Of a DNA stretch of 64,000 bases, positions 23,596 through 35,329 are shown one piece after another. This DNA is from Cercis canadensis. Taxonomy: Eukaryota; Streptophyta; Magnoliopsida; Fabales; Fabaceae. Location: the NCBI GenBank assembly GCA_003255065.1, contig QAOA01003982.1:373950-437949 (forward strand), written 5' to 3'. The notes under the pieces were generated by a model. It did not search any database. It was not told where the DNA came from and was given only the letters and a program-made list of their open reading frames with translations. Each line of letters begins with the position of its first letter. Position 1 is the first letter of the stretch. Position numbers and translations under genes: made by a program.

Positions 23596-26500
23596 GCTGA
23601 GTCACTACATCTGGTCCAGGACCCTGTTTTGGTTCATCCTTGTTTCTGCCTCAGATATTTTTCTCGTGTTTCCCTATATCTAGGATTGGACAGTTTCCTG
23701 GTGAGTCACTATATTTGGTCTGATACCCTGTTTCGGTTCATCCCTGCTTCTGACTCGGTTATTTTTCTTGTGTTTTGCTGTATCAGGGACGGGGTAGTTT
23801 CCTGGTGAGTCACTATATCGGGTCCGGGACCTTGTTTCGGTTCATCCCTGTTACTAACTCAGATATTTTTCTGGTGAATCACTGTTTCTGGATCAGGACA
23901 GTTTCCTGGTGAGTCACTATCTCTGGTCTGAGACCCTGTTTCGGTTCATCTCTGTTTCTGACTCAGATATTTTTCTTGTTTTTGCCTGTATCTGTGACGG
24001 GACAGTTTCCTTGTGAGTCACTACATCTGGTCTAGGAACTTGTTTCGGTTCATCGCTTTTTCTGACTCAGATATTTTTCTCGTGTTTTCCTGTATATGGG
24101 AATGGACAGTTTCCTGGTGAGTCACTATATCTGGACCGGGACCCTGTTTCGGTTCATCCCTGTTATTGACTCAAATATTTTTTTTTTGTGGATCACTGTT
24201 TCTGGGACGGGATAGTTTCCTGATGAGTCACTATATCTAGTCTGAAACCCTGTTTCGGTTCATCCCTGTTTCTGACTCGGTTATTTTTCTTCTGTTTCGC
24301 TGTATCTGGGACGGGATAGTTTCCTGGTGAGTCACTACATCTGGTCCAGGACCCTGTTTCGGTTCATCCCTGTTTCTGACTCAGATATTTTTCTCGTGTT
24401 TCCCTGTATCTGGGATTGGACAGTTTCCTGGTGAATAACTATATTTTTGTCTGATACCCTGTTTCGGTTCATCCCTGCTTCTAACTCGGTTATTTTTCTT
24501 GTGTTTCGCTGTATCCGGGATGGGATANTCGCTGTATTCGGGATGGGATAGTTTCCTGGTGAGTCACTGTATCTGGTCCGGGACTCTGTTTCGGTTCATC
24601 CCTGTTACTGAGTCAGATATTTTTCGGGTGAATCACTGTTTCTGCGATGGGACAGTTTCCTGGTGAGTCACTATATCTGGTCTGAGACCCTGTTTCGGTT
24701 CATCCCTGTTACTAACTTAGATATTTTTCTTGTTTTTCCCTGTAACTGTGACTGGACAATTTCCTTGTGAGTCACTATATCTGGACCGGGACCCTGTTTC
24801 GGTTCATCCCTGTTCCTAAGTCGGCTATTTTTCTTGTGTTTCGCTGTATCTGGGACTGGATAGTTTCCTGGTGAGTCACTATATCTGGTCCGGGACTCTG
24901 TTTCGGTTCATCCTTGTTACTAATTCAGATATTTTTCTGGTGAATCACTGTTTCTGGGACGGGACAGTTTCCTGTTGAGTCACTATATCTGGTCTGAGAG
25001 CCTGTTTCGGTTCATCCCTGTTTCTGACTCGGATATTTTTCTTGTTTTTCCCTGTATCTGTGATGGGACAGTTTCCTGGTGAGTCACTATATTTGGATTG
25101 GGACCCTGTTTCGGTTCATCCCTGTTACTGACTTAGATATTTTTCTGGTGAATCACTATTTCTGGGAGGGGACAGTTTCCTGGTGCGTCACTTTATCTGG
25201 CTGAGAACCTGTTTCGGTTCATCCCTGTTTCTGACTTGGATATTTTTCTTGTTTTTCCCTGTATCTGTGACGGGACAGTTTCATGGTGAGCCACTACATC
25301 TGGTCCAGGACCCTGTTTCATTTTATCCCTGTTTCTAACTCAGATATCTTTCTGGTGAATCACTGTTTCTGGGACGCGGCAGTTTCCTGGTTAGTCACTA
25401 TATTTGGACACGGACCCTGTATCGGTTCATCCCTGTTACTGACTCAGATATATTACTTGTGGATCACTGTTTCTGGGACTGGACAGTTTCCTTGTGAGTC
25501 ACTATATCTGGTCTGAGACCCTGTTTTTGTTCATCCCTGTTTCTGAGTCAGATATTTTTCTCGTGTTTCACTGTATCTGGGACTGGACTGTTTCCTGGTG
25601 AGTCACTATATCTGGACCGGGACCTTGTTTCGGTTCACCCTGTTACTGACTCTGATATTTTTCTTGTGGATCACTATTTCTGGGACGGGACAGTTTTCTG
25701 GTGAGTCACTATATCTGGTCTGAGACCCTATTTCGGTTCATCCCTGTTTCTGACTCGGATCTTTTTCTTGTTTTTCCCTGTATCTGTGACGGGATAGTTT
25801 CCTGGTGAGTCACAATATTTGGATTGGGACCCTGTTTCGGTTCATCCCTGTTACTGACTCAGATATTTTTCTTGTGAATCACTGTTTCTGGGACGGGACA
25901 GTTTCCTGGTGAGTCACTATATCTGGTCTGAGACCTTGTTTCGGTTCATCCCTGTTTCTGATTCGGATATTTTTCTTGTTTTTCACTGTATCTGTGATGG
26001 GACAGTTTCCCGGTGAGTCACTATATCTGGTTTGAGACCTTGTTTCGGTTCAGCCCTGTTTCTGACTCGGATATTTTTCACGTGTTTTCCTTTATCTGGG
26101 ACTGGACAGTATCCTGGCGAGTCACTATATCAGGACCGGGACCCTGTTTTGGTTCATCCCTATTTCTGACTCGGTTATTTTTCTCGTGTTTTCCTGTATC
26201 TGGGATTGGACAGTTTCCTGGTGAACCACTATATGTGGACAGCGACCCTGTTTCGGTTCATCCTTGTTACTGACTCAGATATTGTTCTGGTGAATCACTG
26301 TTTCTGGGACGAGACAGTTTCCTGGTGAGTCACAATATCTGCTCTGAGACCTTGTTTCGGTTCATCCCTGTTTCTGACTCAGATATTTTCCTTGTTTTTC
26401 CCTGTATCTGTGGCGAGATAGTTTCCTGGTGAGTCACCACATCTGGTCTAGGAATATGTTTCGGTTCATCACTTTTTCTGACTCGGATATTTTTCTCGTG

Positions 26501-28562
26501 TTTCCCTGTTTCAAGGAATGCACAGTTTCCTAGTGAGTCACTATATCTGGACCGGGACCCTGTTTCGGTTCATCCCTGTTACTGACTCAGATTTTTTTCT
26601 TGTGGATCACTGTTTCTGGGACGGGACAGTTTCCTGGTGAGTCACTATATCTAGTCTGAAACCCTATTTCGGTTCATCCCTGTTTCTGACTCAGATATTT
26701 TTCTCGTGTTTCCCTATATCTAGGATTGGACAGTTTCCTGGTTAGTCACTATATTTGGTCTGGTACCCTGTTTCGGTTCATCCCTGCTTCTGACTAGGTT
26801 ATTTTTCTTGTGTTTCGCTGTATCTGTGACGGGATAGTTTCCTGGTGAGTCACTATATCTGATCTGGGACCCTGTTTCGGTTCATCCCTGTTACTGACTC
26901 AGATATTTTTCTTGTAAATCACTGTTTCTGGGACGGGACAGCTTCCTGGTGAGTCACTATATCTGGAATGGGACCCTGTTTCGGTTTATCCCTGTTACTG
27001 ACTCAGATATTTTTCTTGTGGATCACTGTTTCTGGGACGGGACAGCTTCCTGTTGGGTCAGTACTTCTGGTCCAGGACCTTGTTTTTGTTCATCCCTGTT
27101 TCTGCCTCAGATATTTTTCTCGTGTTTCTCTATATCTAGGATTGGACAGTTTCCTGGCGAGTCACTATATTTGCTCTAATACCCTGTTTCGGTTCATCCC
27201 TTCTTCTGACTCGGTTATTTTTCTTGTGTTTTGCTGTATTAGGGACGGGGTAGTTTCCTGGTGAGACACTATATCTGGTCCGGGACCTTGTTTCGGTTCA
27301 TCCCTGTTACTAACTCAGATATTTTTCTGGTGAATCACTGTTTCTGGATCAGGACAGTTTCCTCATGAGTCACTATATCTGGTCTGAGACCCTGTTTCGG
27401 TTCATCCCTATTTTTGTCTCAGATATATTTCTTGTTTTTCCCTGTATCTGTGACGGGACAGTTTCCTGGTGAGTCACTACATCTGGTCTAGGAACTTGTT
27501 TCGGTTCATTCCTTTTTCTAACTAGGATATTTTTCTCGTGTTTTCCTGTATCGGGGAATGGACAGTTTCCTGGTGAGTGACTATATCTGGATTGGGACCC
27601 TGTTTCGGTTCATCCTTGTTACTGATTCAGATATTTTTCGGGTGAATCACTCTTTCTGGGACGGGACAGTTTCCTGTTAAGTCACTATATCTGGTCTAAG
27701 ACCCTGTTTCTGTTCATCCTAGTTTCTGACTCGGATATTTTTGTTGTTTTTCCCTGTATCTGTGACGGGACAGTTTGCTGGTGAGTAACTATATTTGGAT
27801 TGGGACCCTGTTTCGGTTCATCCCTGTTACTGACTCAGATATTTTTCTGGTGAATCACTGTTTCTGGGACGGGACAGTTTCCTGGTGAGTCACTATATCT
27901 GGTCTGAGACCTTGTTTCGGTTCATCCCTATTTCTGACTAAGATATTTTTCTTGTTTTTCCCTGTATCTGTGACGTGACAGTTTCCTGGTGAGTCACTAT
28001 ATCTGGATTGGGACCATGTTTCGGTTCATCCCTGTTACTGACTCAGATATATTACTTGTGGATCACTGTTTCTGGGACTGGACAGTTTCCTTGTGAGTCA
28101 CTATATCTAGTCTGAGACCCTGTTTTTGTTCATCCCTGTTTCTGAGTCAGATATTTTTCTCGTGTTTCACTGTATCTGGGACTGGACTGTTTCCTGGTGA
28201 GTCACTATATCTGGACCGGGACCTTGTTTCGGTTCACGCTGTTACTGACTCTGATATTTTTCTTGTGGATCACTATTTCTGGGACGGGACAGTTTTCTGG
28301 TGAGTCACTATATCTGGTCTGAGACCCTGTTTCGGTTCATCCCTTTTTCTGACTCGGATCTTTTTCTTGTTTTACCCTGTATCTGTGACGGGATAGTTTC
28401 CTGGTGAGTCACTATATTTGTACTGGGACCCTGTTTCGGTTCATCACTGTTACTGACTCAGATATTTTTCTGGTGAATCACTGTTTCTGGGACGGGACAG
28501 TTTCCTGGTGAGTCACTATATCTGGTCTGAGACCTTGTTTCGGTTCATCCCTGTTTCTGACT
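23596..28562 (+). repeat. 104-bp satellite array, diverged section with local copies
   Basis: Ordinary monomers. A block near 25430-25960 (ATATATTACTTGTGGATCAC, then GTTTTTGTTCATCC) is repeated at about 28045-28562. A block near 23600-23900 resembles 27050-27350 (GTATCAGGGACGGGGTAG and GTATTAGGGACGGGGTAG variants). No gene, RNA or mobile element is visible. Confidence 0.9.
24528..24528. other. single-N join (assembly gap)
   Basis: The 22 bases before the N (24506-24527) reappear immediately after it (24529-24550) with one substitution. This is again a short unmerged contig overlap, which adds 23 characters to one monomer. Confidence 0.88.
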
Positions 28563-28563
28563 N
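28563..28563. other. single-N join (assembly gap)
   Basis: The N lies inside a monomer. The last 28 bases on the left and the first 28 on the right align with two differences, which is also expected for unrelated monomers, so overlap is possible but unproven. The right flank begins at the exact first base shared with the block at 30839. Confidence 0.8.
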
Positions 28564-30316
28564 CTGTTTCGGTTAATCCCTGTTTCTGACTCGAAAATTT
28601 TTCTTGTTTTTCCCTGTATCTGTGACGGGACAGTTTCCTGGTGAGTCACTATATCTGGATTGGGAACCTGTTTCGGTTCATCCCTGTTACTGACTCAGAT
28701 ATTTTTCTGTTGAATCACTGTTTCTAGGACGGGACAGTTTCCTAGTGAGTCACTATATCTGGTGTGAGACCCTGTTTCGGTTAATCCCTGTTTCTGACTC
28801 GGTAATTTTTCTTGTTTTTTCCTGTTTCTGGGACGGGACAGTTGTCTGGTGAGTCACTATATCTGGTCTGAGACCCTGTTTCGGTTTATCCCTGTTTCTG
28901 ACTTGGTTATTTTTCTTGTATTTCCCTTTATCTAGGACTGGAATGTTTATTGGTGAGTCACTATATCTGGACCGGGACCCTATTTCGGTTTATCTCTGTT
29001 TCTGACTCAGATATTTTTCTCGTGTTTCCCTGTATCTGGGATTGGACAGTTTCCTGGTGAGTCACTATAATTGGTCTGATACCCTGTTACAGTTCAACCC
29101 TTTTTCTGACTCGGTTATTTTTCTTGTGTTTCCCTGTATCAGGGACGGGACAGGTTTCTGGTGAGTCACTACATCTGGTCCAGGATCTTGTTTCGGTTCA
29201 TCCCTATTTTTGACTGGGATATTTTTCTTGTTTTTCCCTGTATCTGTGACGGGACAGTTTCCTGGTGAGTCAATATATCTGGTCTAGGAGCTTGTTTCGG
29301 TTCATCGCTTTTTCTGACTCAGAGATAATTCTCGTGTTTCCCTATATCTGGGACTGCACAGTTTCCTGGTGAGTCACTATATTTTGACCGGGACCCTGTT
29401 TCGGTTCATCCCTGATATTAAATCAAATATTTTTCTTGTGGAACTCTGTTTCTGGGTCGGGACAGTTTCCAGGTGAGTCACTATATCTGGTCTCAGTCCC
29501 TGTTTCGGTTCATCCCTGTTTCTGACTTGGTTATTTTTCTTGTATTTCCCTTTATCTAGGACTGGACTGTTTCCTTGTGAGTCACTATATCTGGACCGGG
29601 AACTTGTTTCGGTTCTTCCCTGTTACTGACTCAAATATTTTTCTTGTTGATCACTGTTTCAGGGAAGGGACAGTTTCCTGGTGAGTCACTATATCTAGTC
29701 TAAGACCCTGTTTCGGTTTATCCCTGTTTCTGACTTGGTTATTTTTCTTGTATTTCCCTTTATCTAGGACTGGAATGTTTCCTGGTGAGTCACTATATCT
29801 GGACCGGGACCCTGTTTCGGTTCATCCCTGTTTCTGACTCGGATTTTATTTTTTGTTTTTCCCTGTATCTGTGACGGGTCAGTTTCCTGGTTAGTCACTA
29901 TATCTGGATTGGGACCCTGTTTCGGCTCATCCCTGTTACTGACTCAGATATTTTTCTTTTGAATCACTGTTTCTTGGACGGGACAGTTTACTCGTGAGTC
30001 ACTATATCTGGTCTGAGACCCTGTTTCGGTTCATCCCTATTTCTGACTTGGATATTTTTTTGTTTTTCCCTGTATCTGTGACGGGACAGTTGCCTGGTGA
30101 GTCACTACATCTGGACAGGGATACTGTTTCGGTTCATCTTTGTTACTGACTCAAATATCTTTCTTGTGGATCTCTGTTTCTGGGACGGGAAAGTTTCCTT
30201 GTGAGTCACTATATCTGGACCGGCACACTGTGTCGGTTCATCCCTGCTTCTGACTCGGTTCTTTTTCTTGTGTTTCGCTGTATCTGGGACGGGATAGTTT
30301 CCTGGTGAGTCACTAT
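28564..30316 (+). repeat. 1.75-kb higher-order repeat, copy A
   Basis: Seventeen-monomer block closely matching 30839-32582. Landmarks are CTGACTCGAAAATTTTTC at the start, GACAGTTGTCTGG, GACTCAGAGATAATTCTCG near 29315, CTGATATTAAATCAAATA near 29409, and CGGCACACTGTGTCGG near 30220. Substitutions against copy B are few, indicating recent amplification. No gene is present. Confidence 0.9.
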
Positions 30317-30838
30317 ATCTGGATTGGGACCTTGTTTTGCTTCATCCCTGTTACTGACTCAGATATTTTTCTGGTGAATCACTGTTTCTGGGACGGGAAA
30401 GTTTCGTGGTGAGTCACTATATCTGGACCGAGACACTATGTCGGTTCATCCCAATATCTCACTCGAATATTTTATTCGTCCTTCCCAGTATCTGGGACTG
30501 GACAATTTCTTGGTAAGTCACTATATCTGGACCGGGACCCTATTTCGGTTCATCCCTGTTTTTGACTCGGTTATTTTTCTTGTGTTTCCCGGTAACTGTG
30601 ACGGGACAGTTTCCTGGTGAGTCCCTACATCTGGTCCTGGACACTGTTTCGGTTAATCCCTGGTTCTGACTCAGATATTTTTCTCGTGTTTCCCTGTATC
30701 TGGGATTGGACAGTTTCCTGGTGAGTCGCTATATTTGGTCTGATACCCTATTTCGGTTCATCCCTGCTTCTGACTCAGTTATTTTTCTTGTGTTTTGATG
30801 TACCTGGGACGGGAAAGTTTCCTAGTGAGTCACTATAT
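30317..30838 (+). repeat. satellite spacer between HOR copies A and B
   Basis: About five monomers not shared with the HOR. It includes the CACTATGTCGGTTCATCCC variant near 30431 that also occurs near 34561, 54266, 59534, 61195 and 63378. It ends in a broken monomer at 30838, where CACTATAT is followed directly by CTGTTTCGG. Confidence 0.85.
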
Positions 30839-32582
30839 CTGTTTCGGTTAATCCCTGTTTCTGACTCGAAAATTTTTCTTGTTTTTCCCTGTATCTGTGA
30901 CGGGACAGTTTCCTGGTGAGTCACTATATCTGGATTGGGAACCTGTTTCGGTTCATCCCTGTTACTGACTCAGATATTTTTCTGTTGAATCACTGTTTCT
31001 AGGACGGGACAGTTTCCTAGTGAGTCACTATATCTGGTGTGAGACCCTGTTTCGGTTAATCCCTGTTTCTGACTCGGTAATTTTTCTTGTTTTTCCCTGT
31101 TTCTGGGACGGGACAGTTGTCTGGTGAGTCACTATATCTGGTCTGAGACCCTGTTTCTGTTTATCCCTGTTTCTGACTTGGTTATTTTTCTTGTATTTCC
31201 CTTTATCTAGGACTGGAATGTTTCCTGGTGAGTCACTATATCTGGACCGGGACCCTATTTCGGTTCATCTCTGTTTCTGACTCAGATATTTTTCTCGTGT
31301 TTCCCTGTATCTGGGATTGGACAGTTTCCTGGTGAGTCACTATAATTGGTCTGATACCCTGTTTCGGTTCATCCCTTTTTCTGACTCGGTTATTTTTCTT
31401 GTGTTTCCCTGTATCAGGGACGGGACAGGTTTCTGGTGAGTCACTACATCTGGTCCAGGATCTTGTTTCGGTTCATCCCTATTTTTGACTGGGATATTTT
31501 TCTTGTTTTTCCCTGTATCTGTGACGGGACAGTTTCCTGGTGAGCCAATATATCTGGTCTAGGAGCTTGTTTCGGTTCATCGCTTTTTCTGACTCAGAGA
31601 TAATTCTCGTGTTTCCCTATATCTGGGACTGCACAGTTTCCTGGTGAGTCACTATATTTTGACCGGGACCCTGTTTCGGTTCATCCCTGATATTAAATCA
31701 AATATTTTTCTTGGGGAACTCTGTTTCTGGGTCGGGACAGTTTCCAGGTGAGTCACTATATCTGGTCTCAGTCCCTGTTTCGGTTCATCCCTGTTTCTGA
31801 CTTGGTTATTTTTCTTGTATTTCCCTTTATCTAGGACTGGACTGTTTCCTTGTGAGTCACTATATCTGGACCGGGAACTTGTTTCGGTTCTTCCCTGTTA
31901 CTGACTCAAATATTTTTCTTGTGGATCACTGTTTCTGGGAAGGGACAGTTTCCTGGTGAGTCACTATATCTAGTCTAAGACCCTGTTTCGGTTTATCCCT
32001 GTTTCTGACTTGGTTATTTTTCTTGTATTTCCCTTTATCTAGGACTGGAATGTTTCCTGGTGAGTCACTATATCTGGACCGGGACCCTGTTTCGGTTCAT
32101 CCCTGTTTCTGACTCGGAATTTTTTTGTTTTTCCCTGTATCTGTGACGGGTCAGTTTCCTGGTTAGTCACTATATCTGGATTGGGACCCTGTTTCGGCTC
32201 ATCCCTGTTACTGACTCAGATATTTTTCTTTTGAATCACTGTTTCTTGGACAGGACAGTTTACTCGTGAGTCACTATATCTGGTCTGAGACCCTGTTTCG
32301 GTTCATCCCTATTTCTGACTTGGATATTTTTTTGTTTTTCCCTGTATCTGTGACGGGACAGTTGCCTGGTGAGTCACTACATCTGGACAAGGATACTGTT
32401 TCGGTTCATCTTTGTTACTGACTCAAATATCTTTCTTGTGGATCTCTGTTTCTGGGATGGGAAAGTTTCCTTGTGAGTCACTATATCTGGACCGGCACAC
32501 TGTGTCGGTTCATCCCTGCTTCTGACTCGGTTATTTTTCTTGTGTTTCGCTGTATCTGGGACGGGATAGTTTCCTGGTGAGA
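30839..32582 (+). repeat. 1.75-kb higher-order repeat, copy B
   Basis: Near-identical to copy A (28564-30316), with small indels that shift the offset from 2275 to 2272. It ends at a broken monomer: CCTGGTGAG runs directly into AGACACTG, so 17 bases are missing at the junction with copy C. Confidence 0.9.
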
Positions 32583-33865
32583 GACACTGTTTCGGTTAAT
32601 CCCTGTTTCTGACTCGAAAATTTTTCTTGTTTTTCCCTGTATCTGTGACGGGACAGTTTCCTGGTGAGTCACTATATCTGGATTGGGAACCTGTTTCGGT
32701 TCATCCCTGTTACTGACTCAGATATTTTTCTGGTGAATCACTGTTTCTAGGACGGGACAGTTTCCTAGTGAGTCACTATATCTGGTGTGAGACCCTGTTT
32801 CGGTTAATCCCTGTTTCTGACTCGGTAATTTTTCTTGTTTTTCCCTGTTTCTGGGACGGGACAGTTTTCTGGTGAGTCACTATATCTGGTCTGAGACCCT
32901 GTTTCGGTTTATCCCTGTTTCTGACTTGGTTATTTTTCTTGTATTTCCCTTTATCTAGGACTGGAATGTTTCCTGGTGAGTCACTATATCTGGACCGGGA
33001 CCCTATTTCGGTTCATCTCTGTTTCTGACTCAGATATTTTTCTCGTGTTTCCCTGTATCTGGGATTGGACAGTTTCCTGGTGAGTCACTATAATTGGTCT
33101 GATACCCTGTTTCAGTTCAACCCTTTTTCTGACTCGGTTATTTTTCTTGTGTTTCCCTGTATCAGGGACGGGACAGGTTTCTGGTGAGTCACTACATCTG
33201 GTCCAAGATCTTGTTTCGGTTCATCCCCATTTTTGACTGGGATATTTTTCTTGTTTTTCCCTGTATCTGTGACGGGACAGTTTCCTGGTGAGTCAATATA
33301 TCTGGTCTAGGAGCTTGTTTCGGTTCATCGCTTTTTCTGACTCAGAGATAATTCTCGTGTTTCCCAATATCTGGGACTGGACAGTTTCCTGGTGAGTCAC
33401 TATATTTTGACCGGGACCCTGTTTCGGTTCATCCCTGATATTAAATCAAATATTTTTCTTGTGGAACTCTGTTTCTGGGTCGGGACAGTTTCCAGGTGAG
33501 TCACTATATCTGGTCTCAGTCCCTGTTTCGGTTCATCCCTGTTTCTGACTTGGTTATTTTTCTTGTATTTCCCTTTATCTAGGACTGGACTGTTTCCTTG
33601 TGAGTCACTATATCTGGACCGGGAACTTGTTTCGGTTCTTCCCTGTTACTGACTCAAATATTTTTCTTGTGGATCACTGTTTCTGGGAAGGGACAGTTTC
33701 CTGGTGAGTCACTATATCTAGTCTAAGACCCTGTTTCGGTTTATCCCTGTTTCTGACTTGGTTATTTTTCTTGTATTTCCCTTTATCTAGGACTGGAATG
33801 TTTCCTGGTGAGTCACTATATCTAGACCGAGACCATGTTTCGGTTCATCCCTGTTTCTGACTCAG
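32583..33865 (+). repeat. 1.75-kb higher-order repeat, partial copy C
   Basis: Follows copy B directly at an offset of about 1748. It matches through the GAGATAATTCTCG and TATTAAATCAAATA landmarks. It then departs from copy B at about 33850-33865, where this copy reads CTCAGTTATTTTTCATGTG instead of CTCGGAATTTTTTTG. It is therefore truncated on the right. Confidence 0.88.
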
Positions 33866-35329
33866 TTATTTTTCATGTGTTTCGCTGTATCTGGGACGGG
33901 ATAGTTTCCTGGTGAGTCACTACATCTGGTCCAGGACCCTGTTTCAGTTCATCCATGTTTCTGACTCAGATATTTTTCTCGCGTTTCCCTGTATCTGGGA
34001 TTGGACAGTTTCCTGGTGAGTCACTATAATTGGCCTGATACCCTATTTCGGTTCATCCTTGTTTCTGACTCGGTTATTTTTCTTGTGTTTCCCTGTATCA
34101 GGGACGGGACAGTTTTCTAGTGAGTCACTACATCTGGTCCAGGATCTTGTTTCGGTTCATCCCTATTTTTGACTGGGATATTTTTCTTGTTTTTCCCTGT
34201 ATCTGTGACGGGACAGTTTCCTGGTGAGTCACTATATCTAGATTGGGAACCTGTTTCGGTTCATCCCTGTTACTGACTCAGATATTTTTCTGTTGAATCA
34301 CTGTTTCTTGGACGAGACAGTTTCCTGGTGAGTCACTATATCTGGTCTGAGACCTTATTTCGGTTCATCCCTGTTTATGACTCAGATATTTTTCTTCTTT
34401 TTCCCTATATCTGTGACATGACAGTTTCCTGGTGAGTCACTATATCTGGATTGGGACCCTGTTTCGCTTCATCCCTGTTACTGACTCAGATATTTTTCTG
34501 GTGAATCACTGTTTCTTGGACGGGAAAGTTTCCGAGGGAGTCACTATATCTGGACCGGGACACTATGTCGGTTCATCCCAATTTCTCACTCGAATATTTT
34601 ACTCGTGCTTCCCAGTATCTGGGACTGGACAATTTCCTGGTGAGTCACTATATCTGGACTGGGACTCTGTTTCGGTTCATCCCTGCTTCTGACTCGGTTA
34701 TTTTTCTTATGTTTCGCTGTATCTGGGACGGGATAGTTTCCTGGTGAGTCACTATATCTGGTTCGGGACCCTGTTTCGGTTCATCCATGTTACTGACTCA
34801 GATATTTTTCTGGTGAATCACTGTTTCTGGGACAGGACAGTCTCCTGGTGAGTCAGTATCTCTAGTCTGAGACCCTGTTTTGGTTCATCCCTGTTTCTGA
34901 CTCGGATATTTTTCTTGTTTTTCCCTGTATCTGTGACGGGACAGCTTCCTGGTGACTCACTACATCTGGTCCAGGACCCTGTTTTGGTTCATCCCTGTTT
35001 CTGACTCAGATATTTTTCTCATGTTTCCCTGTATCTAGGATTGGACAGTTTCCTGGTGAGTCACTATATTTGGTCTGATACCCTGTTTCGGTTCATCCCT
35101 GCTTCTGACTCGGTTATTTTTCTTATGTTTCGCTGTATCTGGGACGGGATAGTTTCAAGGTGAGTCACTATATCTGGTTCGGGACCCTGTTTCAGTTCAT
35201 CCATGTTTCTGACTCAGATATTTTTCTTGTGTTTCCCTATATCTGGGATTGGACAGTTTCCTGGTGAATCACTATATTTGGTCTTATACCCTGTTTCGGT
35301 TCATCCCTGCTTTTGACTCGATTGTTTTT
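33866..35329 (+). repeat. satellite block shared with 62.9-63.5 kb
   Basis: Monomers at about 34140-34650 reappear at about 62960-63470. The shared landmark is CACTATGTCGGTTCATCCC at 34561 and 63378, an offset of 28817, preceded in both by a GACRTGACAG variant. A further local repeat joins about 34680-34790 to 35100-35190. No gene is present. Confidence 0.82.
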
